Shown: piece by piece, positions 47,883 to 57,703 of the stretch | How positions within the stretch are numbered: the stretch's first letter is position 1 | How the letters are laid out: every line of letters begins with the position of its first letter | Source of the DNA: an uncultured Pseudomonas sp. | Lineage (GTDB): Bacteria; Pseudomonadota; Gammaproteobacteria; Pseudomonadales; Pseudomonadaceae | Reading direction: 5' to 3' | DNA: 64,000 nucleotides | Assembly: GCF_913774235.1 (NCBI RefSeq) | Contig: NZ_CAJYDW010000012.1 | Coordinates: forward strand, 310,001-374,000 | Notes under the pieces: model-generated | Told to the model about the DNA's origin: nothing | Database searches by the model: none | The model's input: the letters and a program-made list of their open reading frames with translations, nothing else | Translations under genes and position numbers: made by a program

Positions 47883-50459
47883 TCAGATACGCTTTTTCCA
47901 TTCGTAGATAAGCTCCAGGGCCCGTCTGGGTGTGATGTCGTCCGGTTGCAGGCGTTCCAGTTCCTCGATGAGAGGATGGGCGGCGCTGGCGAACAGATCG
48001 GCCTGCAGCGGGCGGTCCTTGGGCGGCGCGCTGACCGGCAGCGCCGTACCCACCTCACCGTTGAAACTGGCCGCTTCCAGGCGCGCGAGATGCTCGCGGG
48101 CGCGCAAGATGACGTCTTCCGGCACACCCGCCAACTGCGCCACGGCCAGGCCATAGCTCTGGCTGGCCGGACCGGGCAGCACATGGTGCAGGAAGACGAT
48201 GCGGTCGTTGTGCTCGGTGGCGTTGAGGTGGACGTTGGCCACGCTCGGCTGGCCTTCCGGCAGCACGGTCAATTCGAAGTAGTGGGTGGCGAACAGCGTC
48301 CAGGCGCGCAGCCGCGCCAACTGCTCGGCGGCGGCCCAGGCCAGGGAGAGGCCGTCGAAGGTACTGGTACCGCGCCCCACCTCGTCCATCAGCACCAGGC
48401 TGTGTTCGCTGGCGTTGTGCAGGATGTTGGCGGTCTCGCTCATCTCCACCATGAAGGTGGAGCGACCACCGGCCAAGTCGTCGCTGGAGCCGATGCGGGT
48501 GAAGATGCGATCCACCAGAGAGAGTTCGCAACTGGCCGCCGGGACGAAGCTGCCGACATGCGCCAGGAGCACGATCAGTGCGGTCTGGCGCATGTAGGTG
48601 GATTTACCGCCCATGTTCGGCCCGGTGATCACCAGCATGCGGGTGTCGTTGTCCAGGGTGACGTCGTTGGCGACGAAGGGCGTGTCCAGCACCTGTTCCA
48701 CTACCGGGTGGCGACCCTGGCCGATCTTCAGGCAGGGTTCCGCGACGAAGCGGGGCTTGTTCAGGTCCAGGTTGAGCGCCCGCTCGGCGAAGTTGGCCAG
48801 GACGTCCAGCTCGGCCAGGGCGGCGGCGCTGTCCTGCAGGGGTGCCAGGTGACCGATGAGCTCGTCGAGCAGGGCTTCGTAGAGGGCCTTCTCCCGCGCC
48901 AGGGCGCGACTCTGGGCCGACAGCGCCTTGTCTTCGAAGGCCTTGAGCTCCGGGGTGATGAAGCGCTCGGCACCCTTGAGGGTCTGGCGGCGGATGTAGT
49001 CGGCCGGCGCCGACTCGGCCTGCTTACTGGGGATCTCGATGAAGTAGCCGTGGACGCGGTTGTAGCCGACCTTGAGGCCCTGCAGGCCGGTACGGGCCTT
49101 CTCGCGCGTTTCCAGGTCCATGAGGAATTGGCCAGCGTTCTCGCTGAGGGTCTGCAACTCGTCCAGCTCGGCGTCGTAGCCGCGTTTGATGACGCCGCCG
49201 TCGCGGATCACCGCGGGCGGGTTGTCGATGATGGCGCGGGCCAGGGTGGCCGCCAGTTCCGGATAGGTCTGGATGCTCTTGGCCAGGTCGAGCAGGTGCG
49301 GGGCGATCATCTGCGTCAGCCCTTCCTGCAACGCCGGCAGCGCGGCCAGGGCATCGCGCAGACGGGCGAGATCGCGCGGGCGGGCGTTGCGCAGGCCGAT
49401 GCGGGCGAGGATGCGCTCCAGGTCGCCGATGTCCTTGAGTTGCGGCTGCAGGGTCTCGAAGCGATAGCTTTCCAGCAGGCAGGTGATGGCGTCCTGGCGG
49501 GCTTCGATGATGGCGCGATTGCGCAGCGGGCGATTCAGCCAGCGGGTCAGCAGGCGACTGCCCATGGCGGTCTGGCAGCGGTCGACCACCGATTGCAGGG
49601 TGTTGTCGCGACCGCCGGCCAGGTTGACGTCCAGTTCCAGGTTGCGCCGGCTGGCGCCGTCGAGGATGACGGTGTCGTCCAGGCGCTCGTGCCTCAGGCT
49701 GCGCAGGTGCGGCAGGGCGGTGCGCTGGGTTTCCTTGGCATAGGCCAGCAGGCAGCCAGCGGCGCCGATGGCCAGGCCCAGCTTGTCGCAGCCGAAGCCC
49801 TTGAGATCGCCGGTGCCGAATTGCTGGCAGAGGCTCTTGAGCGCCGAGTCGCAATCGAAGTCCCAGGGCGCGCGTCTACGCACACCGCGGCGCTTCTCGG
49901 CGGGCAGGCCGGCGGGCCAGTCGTCGGGGATCAGCAATTCGGCGGGATTGAGCCGATCCAGCTCGGCTAGCAGAGTTTCCCAGCCGGCCAGTTCCTGCAC
50001 GGTGAAACGGCCACTGGCGATGTCCAGCACGGCCAGGCCGAACAGGCGCTCGTCGCCCAGCACGGCGGTCAGCAGGTTGTCGCGGCGCTCGTCGAGCAGG
50101 GCTTCGTCGCTGACGGTGCCGGGGGTGATGATGCGCACCACCTGACGCTCCACCGGGCCCTTGCTGGTGGCCGGATCGCCGATCTGCTCGCAAATCACCA
50201 GCGACTCGCCGAGCTTGACCAGCTTGGCCAGGTAGCCTTCGGCGGAGTGGAAGGGGATGCCGGCCATAGGGATGGACTTGCCGGCCGAGGCGCCGCGGGC
50301 GGTCAGGGTGATGTCGAGCAATTTCGCCGCGCGGCGGGCATCGTCGTAGAACAACTCATAGAAATCGCCCATGCGATAGAACAGCAGCTGCTCGGGATGC
50401 TGCTGCTTGATCTTGAGGTACTGCTGCATCATGGGCGTGTGCGCGGAGAGATCGCTCAT
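47883..50459 (-). CDS. mutS: DNA mismatch repair protein MutS
   Basis: An 858-residue mismatch-recognition ATPase. The mismatch-binding domain I starts [31 protein letters not shown], with the Phe-x-Glu element in DFYELF. The ATPase has Walker [11 protein letters not shown] and the GRGTSTFDG signature. The start is ATG 50459 ([10 protein letters not shown]). An open frame extends 70 codons upstream but lacks conservation, and no strong Shine-Dalgarno is seen. The fdxA gene follows. Confidence 0.97.
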   Translation of the reverse strand: MSDLSAHTPMMQQYLKIKQQHPEQLLFYRMGDFYELFYDDARRAAKLLDITLTARGASAGKSIPMAGIPFHSAEGYLAKLVKLGESLVICEQIGDPATSKGPVERQVVRIITPGTVSDEALLDERRDNLLTAVLGDERLFGLAVLDIASGRFTVQELAGWETLLAELDRLNPAELLIPDDWPAGLPAEKRRGVRRRAPWDFDCDSALKSLCQQFGTGDLKGFGCDKLGLAIGAAGCLLAYAKETQRTALPHLRSLRHERLDDTVILDGASRRNLELDVNLAGGRDNTLQSVVDRCQTAMGSRLLTRWLNRPLRNRAIIEARQDAITCLLESYRFETLQPQLKDIGDLERILARIGLRNARPRDLARLRDALAALPALQEGLTQMIAPHLLDLAKSIQTYPELAATLARAIIDNPPAVIRDGGVIKRGYDAELDELQTLSENAGQFLMDLETREKARTGLQGLKVGYNRVHGYFIEIPSKQAESAPADYIRRQTLKGAERFITPELKAFEDKALSAQSRALAREKALYEALLDELIGHLAPLQDSAAALAELDVLANFAERALNLDLNKPRFVAEPCLKIGQGRHPVVEQVLDTPFVANDVTLDNDTRMLVITGPNMGGKSTYMRQTALIVLLAHVGSFVPAASCELSLVDRIFTRIGSSDDLAGGRSTFMVEMSETANILHNASEHSLVLMDEVGRGTSTFDGLSLAWAAAEQLARLRAWTLFATHYFELTVLPEGQPSVANVHLNATEHNDRIVFLHHVLPGPASQSYGLAVAQLAGVPEDVILRAREHLARLEAASFNGEVGTALPVSAPPKDRPLQADLFASAAHPLIEELERLQPDDITPRRALELIYEWKKRI

Positions 50460-50550
50460 GCGGGTAATTCGATCCGGTGGGCTGTTGGAGAGCCGCGTAT
50501 TGTCCAATAACTCGCGGCTTTTGTCGGCCCCGGATCGTTCAGGCGGCGGG

Positions 50551-52083
50551 TTAGCGCGGTGGCGCTGGCTCGGCCGCTGCCAGGCGCGGCAGGTAGAGGG
50601 TGACGGTGGTTCCCGTCCCCGGCGCCGAGGCGAGGTGGGCGAGGCCCCCGGACTGCTTGGCGAAGCCATAGATCATCGACAAGCCCAGGCCGGTGCCCAT
50701 GCCGACCGGCTTGGTGGTGAAGAAGGGATCGAAGGCGCGAGCCAGGACCTCGGGTGGCATCCCCAAACCGGTGTCGAGCACCGCCAGGGTCACATAGTCG
50801 CCAGCCGGCAACTCCAGGGTGGTCGCCTGGGCCTCGTTCAGCCGACGGTTGGCGGTGACGATGCGCAGCAGGCCGCCGCCAGGCATGGCATCGCGCGCGT
50901 TGATGCACAGGTTGAGCAGGGCGTTCTCCAACTGATGCGGATCGCACAAGGTGAGATGCAAGTCCTCGGCCAGTTCGGTATGGATCTGGATGAGTGAACC
51001 CACCGAGTGTCGAATGAGCTCTTCCATGCCCAGTACCAGGTCGTTGGCGTGGGTGGCGGTAGGTTCGAGGGCCTGGCGGCGGGAAAAGGCCAGCAGGCGC
51101 TGGGTGAGGGCGGCGGCGCGCTCCGCCGCGCCCTTGGCGGCACTTGCGTAGCGCTGCAGATCGGTGAAACGGCCCTGGTCGAGACGCAGGGACAGCATGT
51201 CGAGGCTACCGATCACGCCAGTCAGCAGGTTATTGAAGTCGTGGGCGATACCACCGGTGAGCTGGCCCACGGCTTCCATCTTCTGGCTCTGGCGCAACTG
51301 TTCCTCGGCCTGTTGCAGGGCTTGCTGCTGTTCGCGGATGGCGGTGATCTCGCGCACCGAGGCGTAGATGAGCCCGTCCTGCAGCACGGCATTCCAGGAG
51401 AACCAGCGATAGCCGCCCGTGCGGTGGCGATAGCGGTTCTCGAAGCCGAACAGGGGTTCACCGGCCAGCAGGTGCTTCACGGCGACCTCGGTGCGCTCGC
51501 GGTCGTCGACGTGGATGAAGGCCATGAAGGGTTCGCGACGCAGCTCTTCAGCCGTCCAGCCGAGGGTGGCGGTCCATGCCGGGTTGAGGTCGAGTAGCTG
51601 GCCTTCCGGAGTCGCCGTGCAGAGCAGGTCGGGGCTGGCCTGCCAGATGAGGTCGCGTTGGCGGGTACGCAGCGTCACCTGTTCGTCGAGGCTGCCGGCG
51701 AAGCGGTAGAGGGATTCGAGACTACGGCGCTGGGCGGCGCACACCACCGCCATGACGACGTTGACGAAGACGAACAGCGCATGGGACACCCAGCGCTCGG
51801 AGAACAGGGCGAAATAAGCGGGCGCTTTGACGAACAGCGTCTCCGCCAGCAGGACCGCGAACAGGGTGGCGAACACCCCGGGACCCAGGCCGAACCAGAA
51901 GGCCGCCGTCATGATGAAGGGGATGAACAACAGATAGGGCAGGCTATCGATGTCCAGGCTCAGGCGGATGACCGCCGCCAAGCCGATCAGTAGGGTGGCG
52001 CCGAGGTAACGCAGGGGCGCGGGGGCGTCCCGCGGGGCCAGCTGCAGCAGCCGGCCGAGCAGGGTGGGGGTGAAGATGGGCAA
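50551..52083 (-). CDS. DUF4118/PAS sensor histidine kinase
   Basis: A 510-residue membrane kinase. The N-terminal 120 residues contain about four hydrophobic segments resembling the DUF4118 module of KdpD-type sensors ([21 protein letters not shown]). They are followed by a short coiled coil, a PAS domain (about 145-250), and a HisKA domain with phospho-acceptor His281 in [11 protein letters not shown]. The ATPase domain has N (CINARDAM), G1 (LDTGLGMP) and G2 (GTGLGLSM) boxes. The only usable start is TTG at 52083, with AGGAG three bases upstream, so the true start is uncertain. No response regulator lies beside it, and the signal is unknown. Confidence 0.87.
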   Translation of the reverse strand: MPIFTPTLLGRLLQLAPRDAPAPLRYLGATLLIGLAAVIRLSLDIDSLPYLLFIPFIMTAAFWFGLGPGVFATLFAVLLAETLFVKAPAYFALFSERWVSHALFVFVNVVMAVVCAAQRRSLESLYRFAGSLDEQVTLRTRQRDLIWQASPDLLCTATPEGQLLDLNPAWTATLGWTAEELRREPFMAFIHVDDRERTEVAVKHLLAGEPLFGFENRYRHRTGGYRWFSWNAVLQDGLIYASVREITAIREQQQALQQAEEQLRQSQKMEAVGQLTGGIAHDFNNLLTGVIGSLDMLSLRLDQGRFTDLQRYASAAKGAAERAAALTQRLLAFSRRQALEPTATHANDLVLGMEELIRHSVGSLIQIHTELAEDLHLTLCDPHQLENALLNLCINARDAMPGGGLLRIVTANRRLNEAQATTLELPAGDYVTLAVLDTGLGMPPEVLARAFDPFFTTKPVGMGTGLGLSMIYGFAKQSGGLAHLASAPGTGTTVTLYLPRLAAAEPAPPR

Positions 52084-52150
52084 TGGCTCCTAGACCTCGG
52101 GACGCTGATCCAGCGCGTGACCTGGGCGGTGAACGAAAGACGCGGGTCGT

Positions 52151-52357
52151 TCAGGTGCCTTCGTGGCGTTCGTATTCTTCCACCGCCCGGGCGACTTCGG
52201 CGTTATCACGTGCAGTGCTCTGCGCCTGGCGCTCGAAGGCGTTCGCCAGTTCGTCGACCAGTTGCAGCAGGCGCGGAATGTCACCGGTGCGCTCGGCATC
52301 GGCAGCCTGTTCGCGCACGCGGTTGACGAAGGCTTGGGGATCGTCGAAGGCGGTCAT
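52151..52357 (-). CDS. Hypothetical 68-residue acidic helical protein
   Basis: It starts MTAFDDPQAFVNRVREQAAD and is dominated by charged helix formers, with no signal peptide or membrane segment. GGAG seven bases before ATG 52357 supports this start; an upstream reading adds 12 basic residues without support. It sits 67 bases before the histidine kinase on the same strand, so the two may be co-transcribed. I do not recognise the family. Confidence 0.6.
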   Translation of the reverse strand: MTAFDDPQAFVNRVREQAADAERTGDIPRLLQLVDELANAFERQAQSTARDNAEVARAVEEYERHEGT

Positions 52358-52409
52358 GGTCGTTCTCCGGTGGGGTGATAGACGTCTGACCACAATCTGC
52401 TGCCAAGAC

Positions 52410-53393
52410 TCATTCGGGCCGACGCCAAACCTGTGGATTGACCAGATTGGCCGGGCGCTGGCCGGACAGCGCGGCGAGCAGGTTGTCCACCGCGCAGCGG
52501 GCCATGGCCTCGCGGGTCTCGTGGGTCGCCGAGCCCAGGTGCGGCGTGGGCACCACGTTGGACAACTGCAAAAACGGTGAGTCCGGCGCTACCGGCTCGC
52601 GGTCGAAGACGTCCAGCCCGGCGCCGCGCAAGCGTCCTTCTTGCAGGGCCGCGATCAAGGCGGTCTCGTCGATCACCGGCCCGCGCGAGACGTTGATCAG
52701 GATGGCGTGGGCCGGTAGCCGAGCGAGTTCGGCGGCGCCGAGCAGATGGTGTGTCTCGTCGCTCAGGGGCACGGTGACGCAGAGGAAGTCGCAGCTCGCC
52801 AGCAGTTCCGGCAGCGGCAGGAAGCGTGCCCCGTAGCGCTCGTCCACCGCGGGCTTGGCGGCATGGGCGGTGTAGTGGACCTGCATGCCGAAGCCCAGGT
52901 GGGCGCGGCGGGCGATGGCCTGGCCGATGCGGCCCATGCCGACCAGGCCGAGGGTCTTGCCGTGGACGTCACAACCGAAGTGCGCCTCGCCCAGGCTGGC
53001 CTGCCAGTGGCCGGCGCGGACCCAGTCGGCCAGCTCGACGATGCGCCGCGCCGTGGCCAGCAGCAGGGCGAAGGCAGCGTCGGCCACGCTCTCGGTGAGC
53101 ACGTCCGGGGTATTGCAGAGCAGGATACCACGACGTTCCAGGTAGGACAGGTCATAGCTGTCGAAGCCGACCGAGACGCTGGCAATGGCTTCCAGCTTGG
53201 GCGCCAGGTCCAATAGCTCCGGCGTCAGCTTGAAGCTGGAGCCGAGCAGGCCCTGGGCCTCGGGCAATCGCTCGCGCAAGCGGACTTCGCCGCCTGGTGC
53301 CTTGAGATCGACAAACTCCAGGTCGAAGGCTTCCTCCAGGCGCGCGGTGAGGGCGGGGGACAGGGCCTTGTAATGGATCACCTTCTTTTTCAT
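52410..53393 (-). CDS. kguD: 2-ketogluconate 6-phosphate reductase KguD (D-2-hydroxyacid dehydrogenase family)
   Basis: A 327-residue NAD(P)H-dependent enzyme that would reduce 2-keto-6-phosphogluconate to 6-phosphogluconate. The nucleotide motif GMGRIG is at residues 152-157, and the catalytic trio is Arg237 (NVSRGPV), Glu266 (DREPV) and His285 (PHLGS). The family also contains glyoxylate and hydroxypyruvate reductases; the kgu context decides the call. It is 15 bases after kguT. Confidence 0.88.
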   Translation of the reverse strand: MKKKVIHYKALSPALTARLEEAFDLEFVDLKAPGGEVRLRERLPEAQGLLGSSFKLTPELLDLAPKLEAIASVSVGFDSYDLSYLERRGILLCNTPDVLTESVADAAFALLLATARRIVELADWVRAGHWQASLGEAHFGCDVHGKTLGLVGMGRIGQAIARRAHLGFGMQVHYTAHAAKPAVDERYGARFLPLPELLASCDFLCVTVPLSDETHHLLGAAELARLPAHAILINVSRGPVIDETALIAALQEGRLRGAGLDVFDREPVAPDSPFLQLSNVVPTPHLGSATHETREAMARCAVDNLLAALSGQRPANLVNPQVWRRPE

Positions 53394-53408
53394 GGGCGGG
53401 CCATCCTT

Positions 53409-54692
53409 TCAGTGGCTGGTGGCAGGGTTGAGTGCCGCGGTACGGGTGACCGGCTCCTGGCGCAGCAACAGGGTCAAGACCACCGCCACCAGTAGAGAGC
53501 CGCCCATGAAGCCGAAGGAGGCGCCGGGTCCGCCGGTGACGCCATTCAGATAGCCCACCAGGTAGGAGCCGGCAAAGGAGCCCAGGGCGCCCATGCTGTT
53601 GATCAGCGCCATGGCACCACCGGCGACGTTGCCCGGCAAGATTTCCGGGACGATGGCGAAGAAGGGGCCATAGGGGGCGTACATGCAGGCGCCGGCGACC
53701 ACCAGCAGCGCATAGGACCACCAGAAGTGGTGCGGGCCAAGGGCGAAGGAGCCGAGGAAGGCGAGGGCGGCGATCAGCAGCGGCGGCCAGACGAACAGCT
53801 TGCGATTCTGTAGCCGATCGGATGCCCAGGAGACGCCGACCATGGCCAGCACGGCGGCGAGATAGGGCAGCGAGGACAGCCAGCCAGCCTGGACGATGTC
53901 CAAGTGGGCGCCCTGGCGCAGGATCGACGGCAGCCAGATGACGAAACCGTAGACGCCAATGCTCCAGCAGAAATACTGCAGCGACAGCAGGATCACCTTG
54001 GGCGAGCGGAAGGCCTCGGCGTAGTTCTTCACCGGCTTCATGCCCTGCTGCTCGGCTTTGAGCGCCGCTTCCAGGCGGGCCTTTTCCTGGGCGTCGAGCC
54101 AGGTGGCGTCCTTGGGGCGCTCGGCGGCCAGGCGCCACCAGATGAAGGCCCAGATCACCGCCGGCAGACCTTCGATGATGAACATCCAGCGCCAGTCCAA
54201 GGCATGGATCAGATAGCCCGAGACCACCGACATCCAGAGGATGGTCACCGGATTGCCGAGGATCAGGAAGGTATTGGCCCGCGAGCGCTCCCGCTTGGTG
54301 AACCAGTGGCAGAGATAGACCAGCATCGCCGGCATCACTGCGGCTTCCACCACACCGAGCAGGAAGCGGATGGCGATCAGCAAGGTGACGTTGGGCACCA
54401 TGCCGGTCAGGGTGGCCAGGCCGCCCCAGGCGATCAGGCTCCAGAAGATCAGCCGCTTGACGCTGCGCTTCTCGGCATAGATGGCGCCGGGCACCTGGAA
54501 GAAGAAGTAGCCGAGAAAGAACAGCGCACCGAGCAGCGAGGACATCGCCGGGGTGATGCCCAAATCGTCGGCCATGCCGGAGGCAGCGGCAAAGCCATAG
54601 TTGGCCCGATCAAGATAGGCCAGGCTGTAGGTGATGAAGACCACCGGCATCAGATACCACCAGCGGCGGGGAGCGAGGGAGGAAGCGTTCAT
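53409..54692 (-). CDS. kguT: 2-ketogluconate MFS transporter KguT
   Basis: A 427-residue major facilitator of the anion:cation symporter type with about twelve hydrophobic segments. It opens MNASSLAPRRWWYLMPVVFITYSLAYLDRANYG, typical of the group that takes up sugar acids. The start at 54692 follows AGGTGA; a longer open frame upstream overlaps kguK and is not supported. The transporter should import 2-ketogluconate from the periplasm, where glucose is oxidised in Pseudomonas. Confidence 0.9.
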   Translation of the reverse strand: MNASSLAPRRWWYLMPVVFITYSLAYLDRANYGFAAASGMADDLGITPAMSSLLGALFFLGYFFFQVPGAIYAEKRSVKRLIFWSLIAWGGLATLTGMVPNVTLLIAIRFLLGVVEAAVMPAMLVYLCHWFTKRERSRANTFLILGNPVTILWMSVVSGYLIHALDWRWMFIIEGLPAVIWAFIWWRLAAERPKDATWLDAQEKARLEAALKAEQQGMKPVKNYAEAFRSPKVILLSLQYFCWSIGVYGFVIWLPSILRQGAHLDIVQAGWLSSLPYLAAVLAMVGVSWASDRLQNRKLFVWPPLLIAALAFLGSFALGPHHFWWSYALLVVAGACMYAPYGPFFAIVPEILPGNVAGGAMALINSMGALGSFAGSYLVGYLNGVTGGPGASFGFMGGSLLVAVVLTLLLRQEPVTRTAALNPATSH

Positions 54693-54736
54693 GGGGTCAC
54701 CTGCTTGATTGTTCTTGTCAGGGGTGTGGGAGAGGA

Positions 54737-55666
54737 TCAGCGGAGCTCGTGGCGGTAGGGCAGGCCTTCCATGTCGCCGACCACCTGCACGGCGCGGGCG
54801 CCGATCCAGTTGCCGCGGGCGACGGCGGCAGCCACGTCCAGGCCATCGAGCATGGCGCTTACGAAACCGGTGGCGAAGCCGTCGCCAGCGCCGACGGTGT
54901 CCACCACCTCGGCCACCGTCACGCCCGGCACCTTGCCCTCGGCCTCCGGGGTGCGCCAGTAGCCGCCCTGGGGACCGAGCTTGATGGCGACGGCCTGGGC
55001 GCCGCGGTCGAGGTAGAAGGCGGCGATGTCGGCGGGCGTGTCGTAGCCGGTCAGCAGACGCCCTTCGGCCAGGCCGGGCAATACCCAGTCGGCCAGGCTG
55101 GCGAGTTCGTTGAGCTCCCGGCGCATCTGGGCCTCGCTGTCCCACAGCGACGGGCGCAGGTTGGGATCGAAGGAGACGCTGCGACCGGCACCGCGCATGG
55201 CTTCCAGCAGATGACGGCTGAAGGCGCGGGCGCTGGGCGACAATGCCGGCGGGATGCCGGTGGCGTGCAGATGGCGCGCCTGCAGCAGGCTGGGGTCGAA
55301 GTCTTCCTCGATGTTGAGGTGGCTGGCCGCCGAACCGCGACGGAAATACTCAACCACCGGATCGCTGCCATCGAAGACACGGGACTTGAGCTGGAAGCCG
55401 GTGGGATGCCTGGGATCGACCTTGAGCCGAGTGCAGTCCAGTCCCTCGGCTTCGAGACTGGCGCGGACGAAGCGACCGAAGGAGTCGTCACCCACCCGCG
55501 ACAGCCAGGCCACCTTGAAGCCGAGACGACTCAGGCCGATGGCCACGTTGTTGTCGGCGCCGGCGATGCGCTTGCCGAACTGGCCGACGCTGGCCAGATC
55601 GCCCGGGGTTTCGGCCACGAACATGGCCATGGTTTCGCCGAAGGCGAGGATGTCGAACTCAGCCAT
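54737..55666 (-). CDS. kguK: 2-ketogluconokinase KguK (PfkB family)
   Basis: A 309-residue sugar kinase. The C-terminal PfkB signature DTVGAGDGF contains the catalytic base Asp262, and the N-terminal GETMAMF and GADNNVAIGLSRLG segments bind the sugar. It would phosphorylate 2-ketogluconate at C6. It resembles 2-keto-3-deoxygluconate kinases, and the operon decides the substrate. It overlaps the end of kguE by eight bases. Confidence 0.9.
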   Translation of the reverse strand: MAEFDILAFGETMAMFVAETPGDLASVGQFGKRIAGADNNVAIGLSRLGFKVAWLSRVGDDSFGRFVRASLEAEGLDCTRLKVDPRHPTGFQLKSRVFDGSDPVVEYFRRGSAASHLNIEEDFDPSLLQARHLHATGIPPALSPSARAFSRHLLEAMRGAGRSVSFDPNLRPSLWDSEAQMRRELNELASLADWVLPGLAEGRLLTGYDTPADIAAFYLDRGAQAVAIKLGPQGGYWRTPEAEGKVPGVTVAEVVDTVGAGDGFATGFVSAMLDGLDVAAAVARGNWIGARAVQVVGDMEGLPYRHELR

Positions 55667-56441
55667 GGCGGCGCATCTCCTGCTGCTGGTTATCGAAGGT
55701 GCGTAGCGTCGCTACCTGGCGCCGGGCTTCGGCGAGCAGATCGGCACCCATCAGGGGAAACTCGATGGCCCGCCGCAGACCAGCGGGGAAGTAGCCCATC
55801 AGGCCCTGCCAGGCCAGCAGGTCGGCGGCTTCTGGGTGTACGGCATGCAGCCCACCGGCGCGCCGGCGCACCGCCTTGCAGTGCAGATAGCGTACGTCCG
55901 CGCCGAGCAGGCGGGCGGCCTGCAGCGGGTCCTCGTTCTGCCAGCGCCAGTTGCCGATGTCGAAGGTCAGCCCCACCGGCAGTTGCGCAGCCCGCGCCGC
56001 CTGGATGAAGGCGCGCAGGGGTTCGAGACGGCCGCCCTGCACGGTCTGGTCGTTTTCCACCAGCAGTTGCGGGCCCTCGTCCGCCAGCAAGGCGGATAGG
56101 GCGGTCAGGTCAGCCGCAGGGCGGTAGTGACCGAGCGACACCTTGAGGGTATCGGCGCCCAGGCGGCGGGCTTCGTCCAGGGCAGTGAACAGCCGTGGCG
56201 ACAAGGCCCCGCCGGCGGTAGGCCAGAGCTCCAGCGGCACGGAATACACGCAGCCCAGGCCGGCGGCTGCAATGGCGTCGCGCAGGGCGTCGAAATCGGG
56301 TTCGCCGTCGAACAGCTCCGCGCGAATCTCCACGTGGGAGGCACCGGCGGCGGCGATGAGGTCGAGCCAGGCAGCCTGGCCCTGGGGGCGGACCACGTCG
56401 GCGCCGAAGGCCGAGGTGGTGATAGCAATCTCCGGTGGCAT
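55659..56441 (-). CDS. kguE: KguE, sugar phosphate isomerase/epimerase-like TIM barrel protein
   Basis: A 260-residue AP-endonuclease-2-like TIM barrel (IEIRAELFDGEPDFDAL-type start, VGLTFDIGNWRWQNEDP and LHCKAVRR near the end). It is the first gene of the ketogluconate operon. Its exact reaction is not well settled in the literature I know. AGGAG lies seven bases before the ATG and directly abuts a PtxS operator, so the repressor would sit on top of the translation start region of the operon. Confidence 0.85.
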   Translation of the reverse strand: MPPEIAITTSAFGADVVRPQGQAAWLDLIAAAGASHVEIRAELFDGEPDFDALRDAIAAAGLGCVYSVPLELWPTAGGALSPRLFTALDEARRLGADTLKVSLGHYRPAADLTALSALLADEGPQLLVENDQTVQGGRLEPLRAFIQAARAAQLPVGLTFDIGNWRWQNEDPLQAARLLGADVRYLHCKAVRRRAGGLHAVHPEAADLLAWQGLMGYFPAGLRRAIEFPLMGADLLAEARRQVATLRTFDNQQQEMRRHG

Positions 56442-56452
56442 TGTTGTTCTCC

Positions 56453-56466
56453 TGAAACCGGTTTCA
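56453..56466. promoter_or_regulatory. PtxS operator in front of kguE
   Basis: TGAAACCGGTTTCA is a perfect 14-base palindrome identical to the known PtxS site. It lies in the 56-base gap between ptxS and kguE, 12 to 25 bases before the kguE ATG. Confidence 0.9.
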
Positions 56467-56497
56467 TCAACAGACGAGCAAAAAGGGGAAAGGTGCC

Positions 56498-57538
56498 TCA
56501 GGTTCGCGCGCGCGTGGATCGGCGGATGTGCAGTTCCGCGGCGAAGGTCTGCCGCACCGGCGCGCTGCGATCACCCTCGATTCGCCGTTGCAGGCGCTCG
56601 AAGGCCGCTACCCCCAGGGCATGGGTCGGCTGGGCCAGGGCGCTGATGCCGCCGCCGACTAGGGGAAACCAGTCCAGGTCGTCCAGGGCGAGCAGGCCGA
56701 GGCGTTCGAACAGAGGTTCGCCCAGGGCCTGCAGGGCCAGGGTGGTCGCCAGGGTGGCCACGCCGTTGGCGGTGAGAATGGCCTTGGGGCCCGGTCCCGG
56801 CTTCGCCAGAAAGGCCGCCAGGTCGGTCTGCAGTGCCAGGGGCTGGTCCGCCTGGGTGCTGTGGCTGCCGCGGCAGCCGGGTTGGGCCGCCAATCTGGTT
56901 GCGAAGGCGGCCAGGCGCTGCTGGCGCGAGCTGGTGCCGTCCAGCGGCTCGCTCACCAGCAAGAGATCGCGATAGCCCTGCTCCAGCAAATGATTCAGGC
57001 CGGTCTCGATGGCCTCGTGATTGTCCAGCCCGACCAGATCGGCCTCGACGCCCGGCAATTCGCGGTCGAGCAGCACCAGTGGCAACGCCTTGCCCAGCTG
57101 CTGCAGGTCGGCCGCGTGTTGGCCGAAGGTGTTCACGATCAGGCCTTCGATGCTGTAGGACTGCAAGGCGGCCAGTTGCTGGCGCTCCTGCTGAGCATCC
57201 TGGTCGGTGTTGCACACCAGCAGCGAATAGCCTTGCTGGCGGCAGGCGGTTTCCACGCCATGCATCACCGCGGTGGAGTAGGGGTTGAGCATGTCGGCCA
57301 CCAGCATGCCGATCAGGCGACTGCGCCCGCGCTTGAGGCCGCGCGCCATCTGGTTGGGCTGGAAGTCCAGGGCGACCACGGCCGCCTCGATACGCGCGGC
57401 GAGGGCGTCCGACAGCAGGCGACGGTCACCGCCGATGTAGCGGGACACGCTGGCCTTGGACACGCCGGCAGCGGCGGCCACTTCGGCGATGGTGGCGCGT
57501 GAGGAGGGACGCGCACCGGGAGTGAAGAAGTTGTTCAT
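56498..57538 (-). CDS. ptxS: LacI-family repressor PtxS of 2-ketogluconate use
   Basis: A 346-residue repressor with an N-terminal LacI helix-turn-helix (TIAEVAAAAGVSKASVSRYI, about residues 17-36) and hinge, followed by a periplasmic-binding-type sugar domain. In Pseudomonas PtxS releases its operator on binding 2-ketogluconate. Two perfect operators flank the gene, one before kguE and one before ptxS itself, so it represses the operon and its own gene. The activator gene ptxR, which I recall beside ptxS in P. aeruginosa, is not here. Confidence 0.92.
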   Translation of the reverse strand: MNNFFTPGARPSSRATIAEVAAAAGVSKASVSRYIGGDRRLLSDALAARIEAAVVALDFQPNQMARGLKRGRSRLIGMLVADMLNPYSTAVMHGVETACRQQGYSLLVCNTDQDAQQERQQLAALQSYSIEGLIVNTFGQHAADLQQLGKALPLVLLDRELPGVEADLVGLDNHEAIETGLNHLLEQGYRDLLLVSEPLDGTSSRQQRLAAFATRLAAQPGCRGSHSTQADQPLALQTDLAAFLAKPGPGPKAILTANGVATLATTLALQALGEPLFERLGLLALDDLDWFPLVGGGISALAQPTHALGVAAFERLQRRIEGDRSAPVRQTFAAELHIRRSTRART

Positions 57539-57569
57539 GGCGTACCGCTGTTGGAATTTTGTAGGTGCC

Positions 57570-57583
57570 TGAAACCGGTTTCA
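57570..57583. promoter_or_regulatory. PtxS operator in front of ptxS
   Basis: A second perfect copy of TGAAACCGGTTTCA lies 32 bases upstream of the ptxS ATG, in the gap divergent to pncC. Autoregulation is the simplest reading. Confidence 0.9.
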
Positions 57584-57703
57584 GTAAATCTTTTCTCCCC
57601 GTGGCGGGCAAGCCGGTCTAAGGTGCCTGCCGACCAGTGGTCGCCGCAGCTGTTCGTCTGGGGTGGTCACCTTCTTATATCCGTCTGTGCAAAAGAGGTT
57701 CCG

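Noticed and set aside
57551-57703. N-terminal extension of pncC
   Set aside because: It would run through the ptxS operator and has no conserved sequence. ATG 57704 has a good ribosome-binding site.
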